Positions 1 through 7,437 of a stretch of 64,000 nucleotides of DNA are shown here, one piece after another. The stretch comes from Paenibacillus phyllosphaerae (GTDB lineage Bacteria > Bacillota > Bacilli > Paenibacillales > Paenibacillaceae). Under the pieces are notes generated by a model. That model did no database searches and was not told the origin of the DNA. It saw nothing but the letters and a program-made list of their open reading frames with translations. A program made the translations under genes and the position numbers. Position 1 is the stretch's first letter. Each line of letters starts with the position of its first letter. The DNA is taken from the NCBI RefSeq assembly GCF_014192105.1, contig NZ_JACHXK010000012.1, positions 62,001-126,000 of the forward strand, given 5' to 3'.

Positions 1-19
1 ATGCGAAGGGGAATCAATC

Positions 20-1450
20 ATGAACGTGTCCAAATACAAAGGTTTAGCGCTGTTCATTCTGGCGATCTCGCAGCTGGTCATGGCGCTGGACTACACGATA
101 ATATTCGTGGCCATGCCTTCACTAGGCAAAGAGCTCGGATTCTCGGCGAATCACCTGCAGTGGGTCGTCAGCGCTTATTCCCTGGCATTCGGGGGCTTCC
201 TCCTCATAGGCGGCCGCTTATCCGATCTGCTCGGGAGAAGGCGCATGTTCATGATCGCAATGGGGCTCTTCGGACTCGGCTCGCTGCTCGGGGGACTGGC
301 GGAATCGCAGCTGATGTTGATCGCGGCTAGAGCTCTGCAAGGACTAGGCGGCGCGCTATTGTCACCGGCAACCTTATCGCTGATCATGTCCAACTTCAAC
401 GAAGGACCGGAGCGTAACCGGGCGATGGGCATCTGGGCCTCGATGGGCGGCGTCGGCATGTCGCTTGGTCTGCTGCTGGGCGGCGTGCTGACGAGTTACG
501 TCGGATGGGAATCGACCTTCCTGGTGAACGTGCCGATCGCGCTTGCCGTCGTCATTCTCGCGCCGTTCGTACTGACGGAAAGCCAAGTGCCGGCAGGCGC
601 CAAGCATGTTGATGCGGCCGGGACAATATCGGTAACGGCAGGGCTGCTGCTCGTTGTCTACTATCTGATTCAAGCGCCGGTCGAAGGCTGGGTCAGCGCA
701 GCGACAGTTCCTTTTGCGGCGATAGGGGCGCTCCTATTGGTTGCTTTCGTAATCATTGAACAGCGGACGAAGGAGCCGCTCATTTCCTTCCGCATGTTCC
801 GTAATCGGAATCTGACGGTGGCTGCGCTAACGGCATTCCTGTTCTCCGCTTCGTTCGGCTCGCTGTATTACTTCCTGACGCTCTATACGCAAGGCGTGCT
901 GCATTATTCCGCCGTTCAATCGGGACTTAGTTTCCTGCCGCTGACGCTGAGCGCCTTCGTCGGTGCCAAACTGATCAATACGATGCTCGTCAAGGTCGGC
1001 GTGGCAGGTACGATCGCAACCGGCATGGGGCTTGGGGTGATCGGGTTCCTCATGCTGACGGGACTGTCGGAGAGCGGATCGGCTTGGGGGATGATTCCGG
1101 GGACGGTCATTATCGGGATCGGTCAGGCGCTCGTCTTCACGACGATGTTCATCGCGGGCAGCACCGGTATTGAGCCGAAGGAGCAAGGTGTCGCTTCCGC
1201 GCTGATCTCGACCGGCCAGCAGATCGGAGGGGCGATCGGGCTCGCTATCATTATGGCCATTATTTCGGCCAGTCTGGGAACGAGCTCTACGCTCGAACAT
1301 ATGCAACCGGCTGATCTGAACGCCGCGATCCATACCGCGTTCTTCATCTCGGCAGCGACCACAGTGCTCGGCATTCTGGTAGCCTTCCTTACCCTGAAAC
1401 AACCGAAGCCGTCTAAGTTGGATGATATTAAAATGACGGCGGCGCATTGA
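20..1450 (+). CDS. DHA2-family (EmrB/QacA-type) MFS drug exporter
   Basis: A 476-residue polytopic membrane protein, the usual size for 14-helix DHA2 drug:proton antiporters. The motif between helices 2 and 3 (GGRLSDLLGRRR) and the antiporter motif C region (GLLLGGVLTSYVGW) are readable. Expected role: proton-driven export of cationic or amphipathic toxic compounds across the cytoplasmic membrane. The ATG at 20 follows a GAAGGGGA ribosome site by 7 bases. The convergent Rrf2-type regulator gene shares an intergenic hairpin with it, so that regulator need not control this gene. The substrate cannot be told from sequence. Promoter lies outside the window. Confidence 0.9.
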   Translation: MNVSKYKGLALFILAISQLVMALDYTIIFVAMPSLGKELGFSANHLQWVVSAYSLAFGGFLLIGGRLSDLLGRRRMFMIAMGLFGLGSLLGGLAESQLMLIAARALQGLGGALLSPATLSLIMSNFNEGPERNRAMGIWASMGGVGMSLGLLLGGVLTSYVGWESTFLVNVPIALAVVILAPFVLTESQVPAGAKHVDAAGTISVTAGLLLVVYYLIQAPVEGWVSAATVPFAAIGALLLVAFVIIEQRTKEPLISFRMFRNRNLTVAALTAFLFSASFGSLYYFLTLYTQGVLHYSAVQSGLSFLPLTLSAFVGAKLINTMLVKVGVAGTIATGMGLGVIGFLMLTGLSESGSAWGMIPGTVIIGIGQALVFTTMFIAGSTGIEPKEQGVASALISTGQQIGGAIGLAIIMAIISASLGTSSTLEHMQPADLNAAIHTAFFISAATTVLGILVAFLTLKQPKPSKLDDIKMTAAH

Positions 1451-1486
1451 TAGGCAGATTGGCCGATAGTCGGATGAACGCGCGAG

Positions 1487-1531
1487 AACGACGCTTGGCC
1501 TAGCATGCGGCATGCTAGGCCAAGCGTCGTT
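1487..1531. terminator. Bidirectional terminator, 21-bp perfect stem
   Basis: Left arm 1487-1507 and right arm 1511-1531 are exact reverse complements separated by a 3-base loop (CGG). It lies between the converging exporter and Rrf2 genes, so it probably ends transcription from both sides, although neither flank has a strong T run. Confidence 0.75.
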
Positions 1532-1558
1532 GTATTCTAGACCGATTGTATTCGGCGT

Positions 1559-2002
1559 TTATGACGGGCTGCCCGCCTCATTATTATGCCGATGCAGAAT
1601 GTCCGCAACGACGCTTTCGATCGAAGTATGGGCCAGCGCTTGTTCCATCTGTCTCTGCGCTTCTGTCAGAGGAGTCTCTAGCGCTTGCTGGATTTCCTTC
1701 CCGACCATACATTGCACATTCGTGTTCTGATGGACCGTGAACAGTTCCTTCGTCTCGGGGAGTTCGACTGCCCGATACACATCCAGCAGCGTGATGGCCG
1801 AGATGGGCTTCTGCAGGTTGATCCCGATGACGCCAGGATGCGAGGCGATCAAGCCGGATTTGCTGAGCATGCTCATGATTCGCCGGATGACGGCGGGATT
1901 GGTATTGACGCTTGCGGCAATATAGTCGGAAGTCACGTTCCCGTTATTAATGTGAACTAATGCCAGTATATGAACGGCCACGGTGAAACGGCTGCTGATC
2001 AT
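1559..2002 (-). CDS. Rrf2-family transcriptional regulator (YwnA-like)
   Basis: A 147-residue protein with an N-terminal winged helix typical of Rrf2 regulators: an SSRFTVAVHILAL opening, helices around NTNPAVIRRIMSMLSKSGL, and a wing with HPG. Only one cysteine (in VQCMVG) is present, so the three-Cys cluster of the Fe-S members IscR and NsrR is missing; this fits the YwnA-type subgroup. The gene is divergent from the quinone reductase at 2265, whose promoter carries two identical palindromic operators, so it is the natural candidate to bind them. Effector unknown. ATG at 2002 is preceded on the minus strand by AAAGGA. Confidence 0.85.
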   Translation of the reverse strand: MISSRFTVAVHILALVHINNGNVTSDYIAASVNTNPAVIRRIMSMLSKSGLIASHPGVIGINLQKPISAITLLDVYRAVELPETKELFTVHQNTNVQCMVGKEIQQALETPLTEAQRQMEQALAHTSIESVVADILHRHNNEAGSPS

Positions 2003-2135
2003 AGGAATACATTCCTTTCGAAAGGATGGCTACCTCCATTAAAACATAATAGAAGCGGTTTTACTATGCGGTGCGGGACGAGCGGCAGTGACGTAGCGCA
2101 GCGAAACAACGTTCAGTCAGTAAAAAAGAAAGCCA

Positions 2136-2194
2136 TTGACTTTCTTTAATGTAACCAATATAGTTACATTAAAGGTGTAACTAAAACAGTTACA
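2136..2194 (+). promoter_or_regulatory. Promoter with two TGTAAC-N7-GTTACA operators
   Basis: The -35 TTGACT (2136-2141) and -10 TATAGT (2159-2164) are 17 bases apart. Operator 1 (2148-2170) is TGTAAC-N7-GTTACA extended by AA/TT and covers the spacer and -10. Operator 2 (2176-2194) has the same TGTAAC-N7-GTTACA form just downstream, with centres 26 bp apart. This layout indicates repression of the quinone reductase gene, most simply by the divergent Rrf2 regulator. Confidence 0.75.
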
Positions 2195-2264
2195 TTAAAA
2201 GTTTGACATCCAGGCTTTTCAGCAGGGCAGAGGCCCAATACACAAACCAATGGAGGTTATATTC

Positions 2265-2849
2265 ATGAATCATCTGATCGTTTACGCACATCCGCACGAG
2301 GGCAGCTTCAACAACGCCATCCTGGATACGGCGGTTCAAGCGTTGCAAGCGGGCGGGCACGAGGTTCATGTCCGCGATCTGAACAAGCTGGGCTTCAATC
2401 CGGTTCTCTCCCCGGCAGATACAGCAGCGCTTCGCGAAGGCAGCCCGCCTGAAGATATTAAGGCCGAACAACAGTATCTGGCGAATGCCGATTTCGTTAC
2501 GTTCATCTATCCGATCTGGTGGTCGGGCCTCCCTGCGATTATTAAAGGGTACGTGGACCGGATATTCTCCTATGGCTTCGCTTATCAGTATAATAACGAG
2601 GGCGGTATCGACAAGCTGCTCGCAGGCAAGCAAGGAATCATCATCAACACGTACGGTACGCCAAGCGATATCTATGAGGCGATCGGCATGACGAATGCGC
2701 TGAAACAAACGTCCGGCAGCGGTATCTTCGAATTTTGCGGAATCGAGGTCGTGGAGCAATTCCTGTTCGGCGGCGTGACGACGGTTGCGACCGACGACAC
2801 GCGCCGCGAGATGCTGGCTCAAGTGGAGCGGAAGTTCAGCTCCCTATAA
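2265..2849 (+). CDS. Flavodoxin-fold NAD(P)H:quinone oxidoreductase (YwrO/MdaB type)
   Basis: A 194-residue cytoplasmic flavoprotein of the NAD(P)H dehydrogenase (quinone) family. Visible signs are the N-terminal strand and phosphate loop (IVYAHPHEGSFN), the FIYPIWWSGLPAIIKGYVDR segment that packs against FMN, and the NTYGTPSDIY loop. Expected role: two-electron reduction of quinones or other electrophiles, a detoxification reaction. The ATG at 2250 is part of the ribosome site (GGAGGT, 2252-2257); the real start is 2265, 7 bases after it. Tight control by the paired operators upstream suggests induction by quinone or electrophile stress. Confidence 0.88.
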   Translation: MNHLIVYAHPHEGSFNNAILDTAVQALQAGGHEVHVRDLNKLGFNPVLSPADTAALREGSPPEDIKAEQQYLANADFVTFIYPIWWSGLPAIIKGYVDRIFSYGFAYQYNNEGGIDKLLAGKQGIIINTYGTPSDIYEAIGMTNALKQTSGSGIFEFCGIEVVEQFLFGGVTTVATDDTRREMLAQVERKFSSL

Positions 2850-2880
2850 GTCTGTATGACGACATTTACAATCATTAAAA

Positions 2881-2911
2881 GGGCCATTGGCAATTGCCGA
2901 TGGCCCTCTTG
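2881..2911 (+). terminator. Rho-independent terminator
   Basis: An 11-bp stem (2881-2891 with 2896-2906, one G-T pair) with loop AATT, followed by CTCTT, after the quinone reductase gene. Confidence 0.75.
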
Positions 2912-3045
2912 CCGTCTTCAGAACGGTACGATGAATGTTTACAACCTTGAAACAAGCGCGACGCAATGCCGTTACATCGGTCGTCTATTCTAAGTACATC
3001 AAGTTCAACACCACATCACTTAACCTGAAGGAGACGATGATTCTC

Positions 3046-3984
3046 ATGATGAACCATACGATGAAAACTTGGACGATAGCGGCACTGGCGGCACTTACGG
3101 TGACAACGGCGGCGGCAAGCGCATCCGCTGCTTCAACAGGAGCGGCTGCGAGCCAAGCGCAGACGCAAACCACGGATTCCCGCATGTCGGCCGGCACCAT
3201 CGCGAAATTCGCGGAGCTGGTGAAGCAGCCGGGTAAGCTGGCGGAGGCGAACGCATATCTGTATGCCAATATGGGGAAATTAACGATTCCGCAAGTGACT
3301 ACGATGGTTCTGCAGCTGGAAGACGCGATTGCCGAACAGCTTCCCGCCTATGAGAAAAAGTTCGAGACGGAAGCCGTCCAACAGGCGATTACGAAGATCT
3401 ATAAGAAGGGCGACACGCTGACCGAGCTTATTGTCAAAACAAAAGACGCGAAGCTGAAAGCGTTGTTCAGGGATGCCCGCAACAGCGGTTATAAGCTGGA
3501 TACCGGCGAAGGCATGTTCTATTTGACCGTGAATTACGGCACGCTCTCCAAGTATTCTTCCCGCGTGCAAGAGGACATTCGCGGTTATATCGCAATCGCA
3601 GCGCAGGAATCGAACCGTCCGGCCCTTCGCGATGGAGCCCTTGCGATAACGTACAGCGAGGTTGTGCTACGTTCGGTTCAAGAAGAGAGCTTCTTGAGCA
3701 AGTTTCCGAAATCCGCTCGCGCAAGTCAGGTAAAAGCGATGTTCGAGCTGAATGAAACGCTGACGTTCTATGGCGCGAACAATACGCCATTGTTCGATTA
3801 CGATACGAAGGTGATCCAACCGCTGGCGAAAGTCGCTTATTTAAAACAGTTGAACAATTTGATGCCGGATAGCAGCCCTTATCTGAATAAGCTGGAGAAG
3901 TTCATGGCGCTGCTCGAGGATGAGCAATACACGTTAACCGACGCGGTAGTCAAGTTCCGTAACCAGAACGTTCCGATCCAGTAA
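3046..3984 (+). CDS. Secreted helical protein of unknown function
   Basis: I do not recognise the family. The protein has a clear signal peptide: short basic start, Ala/Thr-rich hydrophobic core, probable cleavage after ASA near residue 25. The rest (about 285 residues) is charged, looks helical, and has no cysteine, membrane anchor, SLH or sortase signal, so it is probably released. AAGGAG at 3028-3033 sits 12 bases before the ATG at 3046 and only 3 before the in-frame ATG at 3037, so 3046 is preferred but not certain. The open frame runs back to 2935 without a ribosome site. It stands alone between the quinone reductase and TetR genes. Confidence 0.75.
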   Translation: MMNHTMKTWTIAALAALTVTTAAASASAASTGAAASQAQTQTTDSRMSAGTIAKFAELVKQPGKLAEANAYLYANMGKLTIPQVTTMVLQLEDAIAEQLPAYEKKFETEAVQQAITKIYKKGDTLTELIVKTKDAKLKALFRDARNSGYKLDTGEGMFYLTVNYGTLSKYSSRVQEDIRGYIAIAAQESNRPALRDGALAITYSEVVLRSVQEESFLSKFPKSARASQVKAMFELNETLTFYGANNTPLFDYDTKVIQPLAKVAYLKQLNNLMPDSSPYLNKLEKFMALLEDEQYTLTDAVVKFRNQNVPIQ

Positions 3985-4071
3985 ACGGCGGACTGCACTA
4001 CGATCCTCGCGCATCGATCCATCCGGATCCGTCTAGTATTTATTGTCACGTAAGCGTTCATCCATCCTATA

Positions 4072-4104
4072 CAAACAGCCGCCTCCCAGGAGCGCGGCTG
4101 TTTG
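4072..4104 (+). terminator. Stem-loop, probable terminator
   Basis: An 11-bp perfect stem (4072-4082 with 4094-4104) around an 11-base loop, 90 bases past the secreted-protein gene. The T run is poor. Confidence 0.5.
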
Positions 4105-4236
4105 TCGTTCGCTTCCATCGCGATTGTTCACTAAGAAGAGCGGAGGAATCGCTTTGTGAAGTTGTCACAAATTGGTTGGCGATTTCTATGCGAAAAGTGG
4201 AAGAAATAATTGAATAATGTTACATGCTATGATAAG

Positions 4237-4268
4237 CTAACTATCGTTAGTTAGCTAACGACCGTTAG
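4237..4268. promoter_or_regulatory. Probable TetR autoregulatory operator
   Basis: Four half-sites alternate over 32 bp: CTAAC (4237), GTTAG (4246), CTAACG (4255) and CGTTAG (4263). A -10-like TATGAT lies at 4228-4233. The array sits directly before the TetR gene, the usual place for autoregulation of a TetR plus efflux operon. Confidence 0.65.
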
Positions 4269-4285
4269 GCAACGGGGGGATATGG

Positions 4286-4870
4286 ATGACAGCAGACAAG
4301 ATTATGGAGATCGCGCTTCGTCATTTTGCGCGCCATGGTTATGAAGGTGCTTCGCTCGCAGATATATCGGCTGAAGTCGGGATTAAGAAACCGTCCATAT
4401 ATAACCACTTCAAAGGCAAGGACGAATTGTTCTTGGCCGTCTATCGGGATGCGGCTGCCAGAGAGCTGCGTTACGTTGAAGACGATCTGAACCCGGAGGA
4501 TCGTTCGTCTTCATTGAAGGATCGTCTGTACGGATTTCTGATCGGGTACAAAGAGCGGTACGAACGGGAAGAGAACACGAAGTTCTTCTTGCGGATGTCC
4601 TTCTTTCCGCCGGCGCATTTGCTGCAAGAAACGATGAGTATGGCGAATGACAGCATCGATAGGATCGCGGCAGCGGTGACCGAAGTTTTTCGGCCGGCGG
4701 CGGATGACGGGCTCATTCATCCGGATGTAACGGTAGAACATGCGACCGGGGCCTATATGGCAGTGCTGGACAGCGTGTTCGTCGAAATGCTGTACGGCGA
4801 TCACGAGCGGACGATGATGAGGCTGGAGGCAGCTTGGCAAGTTTATTGGCGCGGCGTCAAGAACAACTAG
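4286..4870 (+). CDS. TetR-family regulator
   Basis: A 194-residue protein with a TetR helix-turn-helix in residues 1-50 (IMEIALRHFARHGYEG, then LADISAEVGIKKPSIYNHF, then KDELFLAVY) and a divergent all-helical ligand domain. The ATG at 4286 follows GGGGGGA; the ATG at 4282 is out of frame. It lies 15 bases upstream of the paired SMR exporter genes and very likely represses the three-gene operon through the repeated CTAAC/GTTAG operator, being released by a transported compound. Confidence 0.9.
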   Translation: MTADKIMEIALRHFARHGYEGASLADISAEVGIKKPSIYNHFKGKDELFLAVYRDAAARELRYVEDDLNPEDRSSSLKDRLYGFLIGYKERYEREENTKFFLRMSFFPPAHLLQETMSMANDSIDRIAAAVTEVFRPAADDGLIHPDVTVEHATGAYMAVLDSVFVEMLYGDHERTMMRLEAAWQVYWRGVKNN

Positions 4871-4885
4871 AGGAGGAACGCACAG

Positions 4886-5227
4886 ATGAATCGCAGTTGG
4901 ATTTTTATTTTCGTAGGAGCTTTATTCGAGGTGATGTGGGTGATCGGTTTCAAGCACGCACATGACCCGCTGACGTGGGCGGGGACGGTAGTTGCGGTCG
5001 CTATATCCTTCTATCTCATTATTATGGCGTCCACGAAGCTTCCCGTAGGTACCGTGTACGCCGTATTCACCGGACTTGGCACTGCGGGTACCGTGCTTTC
5101 CGAGATGATCTTCTTCAATGAAGAGGTGAAAGTCGTGAAGCTTCTGCTGATCGCCTTGCTGCTCGCAGGCGTATTGGGCTTGAAACTCGCAGGCGGTTCT
5201 TCCGCTTCGAAGGAGGTAACGGAATAA
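4886..5227 (+). CDS. ykkC: SMR-family exporter subunit YkkC
   Basis: A 113-residue, four-helix small multidrug resistance protein. The coupling glutamate is E15 (GALFEVMW), and the helix-3 segment [16 protein letters not shown] closely resembles Bacillus YkkC. YkkC and YkkD form an obligate heterodimeric proton antiporter; related SMR proteins export guanidinium or cationic drugs. Ribosome site AGAGGAGG precedes the ATG. The stop TAA shares its last base with the ATG of the partner gene. No guanidine riboswitch is visible upstream; a TetR gene takes the control position. Confidence 0.9.
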   Translation: MNRSWIFIFVGALFEVMWVIGFKHAHDPLTWAGTVVAVAISFYLIIMASTKLPVGTVYAVFTGLGTAGTVLSEMIFFNEEVKVVKLLLIALLLAGVLGLKLAGGSSASKEVTE

Positions 5228-5541
5228 TGGCTTGGGTAACGTTACTATTAGCCGGCATGTTCGAAGTCGTAGGCGTGCTGGGGATGAATCGGATTAAACG
5301 CGACAACAACGTGACGGCATATCTTCTTTTTGCCGGCGGCATCATTCTAAGTTTCCTTTGTTTGAGCTTGGCCATGCGGGATCTGCCGATGGGAACCGCC
5401 TACGCGATATGGACGGGGATCGGCACGGTTGGCGGCGCTCTGGTCGGGATGTTCTTCTTCGGCGAGTCCAAAGAATGGCGCCGGATCCTCTTCATCGCCA
5501 TGGTGCTCGCGGCAGCCGTCGGGCTGAAACTGATCTCCTAG
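5227..5541 (+). CDS. ykkD: SMR-family exporter subunit YkkD
   Basis: A 104-residue, four-helix SMR protein, the second half of the YkkCD heterodimer. The conserved glutamate is in AGMFEVVGV, and MGTAYAIWTGIGTVGGALVG is the helix-3 signature of the YkkD side. It overlaps ykkC by one base, so the two are translationally coupled at a 1:1 ratio. The operon ends at the strong terminator just downstream. Confidence 0.9.
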   Translation: MAWVTLLLAGMFEVVGVLGMNRIKRDNNVTAYLLFAGGIILSFLCLSLAMRDLPMGTAYAIWTGIGTVGGALVGMFFFGESKEWRRILFIAMVLAAAVGLKLIS

Positions 5542-5558
5542 ATCGCACCGATTTCCTC

Positions 5559-5599
5559 AAATGCTTCACTTTGCAGCTGCAAAGTGAAGCATTTTTTAT
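5559..5599 (+). terminator. Rho-independent terminator of the TetR-ykkCD operon
   Basis: Positions 5559-5594 form a 36-base perfect palindrome, running into a T-rich stretch. One of the clearest terminators in the window. Confidence 0.85.
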
Positions 5600-5630
5600 T
5601 TCCCTTTTCTAATCGTAATGTAAATACGAA

Positions 5631-5703
5631 TTAACACTTTTGCTTATTTTTAACATTTAGCTAACCTTAAGCAATCATGAAGTTAATTTTAATCAACTAT
5701 AGT
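5631..5703 (+). promoter_or_regulatory. Candidate Pho box and promoter of the phosphatase operon
   Basis: TTAACA occurs at 5631 and 5650. From 5650, TTAACA-like hexamers recur every 11 bp (5650 TTAACA, 5661 CTAACC, 5672 CAATCA, 5683 TTAATT), the spacing PhoP prefers in Bacillus. A -10 TATAGT lies at 5698-5703 with no good -35, as in PhoP-activated promoters. The later hexamers are weak, so the call rests on spacing and on the phosphatase genes downstream. Confidence 0.45.
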
Positions 5704-5752
5704 TCTATTGAATTACATAGTCTATCAAAACGTAATAGTAGGAGGAAATTTA

Positions 5753-7384
5753 ATGCTCAAGCGCAGTAAGAAAACAGTCGCGATGCTTGCGACTGCAGCC
5801 GTCGTCCTGTCGGTTCCCGCCTATGCCGCAACGACGGGTCCTACCGTACAGTCTCAGGAGAATCAAGCCAAGAACGTCATTATGATCATTCCGGACGGCA
5901 TGAGCTTGCCGGCTACGACCATTGCACGATACATGTTGGACGGCAACGAGAACGGCCAGACGAAGCTGAATATGTCCAACTATTACGTAGGGCGCGTGAA
6001 AACAACTTGGGCCGGCGGTCCGATTACGGACTCCGCTCCAGCCGGAACCGCTTATGCGGTCGGCCACAAGTCCACGAGCGGCGCGCTTGGCGTCGACGCC
6101 ACGCTGACGCCGAAAGCGACCGTGCTGGAAGCGGCGCAGCAAGCTGGCAAGTCCGTCGGTCTGATCGCGACGTCCGAATTCATGCACGCGACGCCGGCTG
6201 CGTTCTCCGCGCACGATAAGGCCCGCGGCAACTATGCGGCGATCGCCGAACAGATGCTGAATCAGAACATCGATGTGCTGCTCGGCACGGGCGCGACGAA
6301 AGTACCTGCCGCGACGCTCGATATTCTGGCAACGGTGGAAGCTAAGGGCTATACGGTCGTCGATGACCGCACGGAGCTGCTAGCTACAGATGCGACCAAG
6401 CTGTGGGGCAACTTCAGCAACTTCCTGAACGACAAGGGCAACATGTCCTATGATATCGACCGCGATCCGGACAAGGAGCCTTCGCTCGCAGAGATGACCC
6501 AGAAGGCGATCGACGTCCTGAAGAATGATGAAGACGGCTTCTTCCTGATGGTGGAAGGCAGCAAAATCGACTGGGCGGCGCATGCCAACGATACGATCGG
6601 GATCCTGTCCGACACATTGGCAGCCGACGAGGCATTCAAGGTCGCAGTGGACTTCGCCAAAAAAGACGGCAACACGGTCGTCGTCTCGGCAACGGATCAC
6701 GGCAATAGCGGCATTACGCTCGGCCACTACGATCTGACCGGTTACGACTCCGCGCCATTCAGCATTCTAGCGCCATTGAGAGAGGCGACGAAGACGGCGG
6801 AAGGCGCAATGGCGCTGTTCAATACCGAGAAGTCGAACGTGAATGACGTGCTGCGCGCCTATGGCATCGAGCCGGAAGGCTACCAGCCGGCGGATGCGGC
6901 TTCGAGCGACCGCACGACGAAGAATAACGCGAAGGTAAACGCGCTGATCGAAACGTTCAAGTCGACCAAGGCTTCCGGCGATCTGGTCAAAATCATGAAT
7001 CAGCTTGCGTATATCGGCTATACGACAGGCGGCCATACCGGTGAAGACGTAGCGATCTATGCCTACACGCCGGCGGGCATCAGCAAAGCGCCGCTGAAAG
7101 GCTTGCATGAGAATACGGATGTCGCGAATTTCATGGCGAGCGTGATGGGCCTTAACCTCGCACAGGCTACCGCGGATCTGTTCGTCGAAGTAACGGATCG
7201 TGAAGGCGCAACAATTGCGGACAACACGCTTACCCTGACCGAGAACGGTAAGACGCTCATCCTGAAAGCGAACCAAAGCACCGCTACCGTAGATGGCGCA
7301 TCGGTTGACCTGCAAGGCGAAGTAGCCGTTGCGATTAACAACCGGTTCTATGTGCCGCAATCGGCGCTTGATCTGCTCCAATAA
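5753..7384 (+). CDS. Secreted alkaline phosphatase (PhoA family), first copy
   Basis: A 543-residue exported phosphomonoesterase. A signal peptide covers residues 1-25. The catalytic core shows a metal-binding Asp in IPDGMS, the nucleophile Ser94 in TDSAPAGTAYAVGHK, the metal site MVEGSKIDWAAHAND, ATDHGN and the late His in TGGHTGED. The last ~65 residues resemble the copper-amine-oxidase-like domain often appended to Paenibacillus exoproteins. Expected role: release of phosphate from organic esters outside the cell. AGGAGG (5740-5745) fixes the ATG at 5753 over upstream in-frame codons. Its paralogue follows 53 bases later. Confidence 0.92.
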   Translation: MLKRSKKTVAMLATAAVVLSVPAYAATTGPTVQSQENQAKNVIMIIPDGMSLPATTIARYMLDGNENGQTKLNMSNYYVGRVKTTWAGGPITDSAPAGTAYAVGHKSTSGALGVDATLTPKATVLEAAQQAGKSVGLIATSEFMHATPAAFSAHDKARGNYAAIAEQMLNQNIDVLLGTGATKVPAATLDILATVEAKGYTVVDDRTELLATDATKLWGNFSNFLNDKGNMSYDIDRDPDKEPSLAEMTQKAIDVLKNDEDGFFLMVEGSKIDWAAHANDTIGILSDTLAADEAFKVAVDFAKKDGNTVVVSATDHGNSGITLGHYDLTGYDSAPFSILAPLREATKTAEGAMALFNTEKSNVNDVLRAYGIEPEGYQPADAASSDRTTKNNAKVNALIETFKSTKASGDLVKIMNQLAYIGYTTGGHTGEDVAIYAYTPAGISKAPLKGLHENTDVANFMASVMGLNLAQATADLFVEVTDREGATIADNTLTLTENGKTLILKANQSTATVDGASVDLQGEVAVAINNRFYVPQSALDLLQ

Positions 7385-7437
7385 GGCATCTGCCCATTCC
7401 TAATCCAATTCATATGTGCAGGAGGAATTCATACCCA

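Noticed and set aside
3985..4285. Guanidine-I (ykkC) riboswitch upstream of ykkCD
   Set aside because: The gap holds a hairpin and a TetR operator; no conserved ykkC RNA segments such as ACGR repeats were found.
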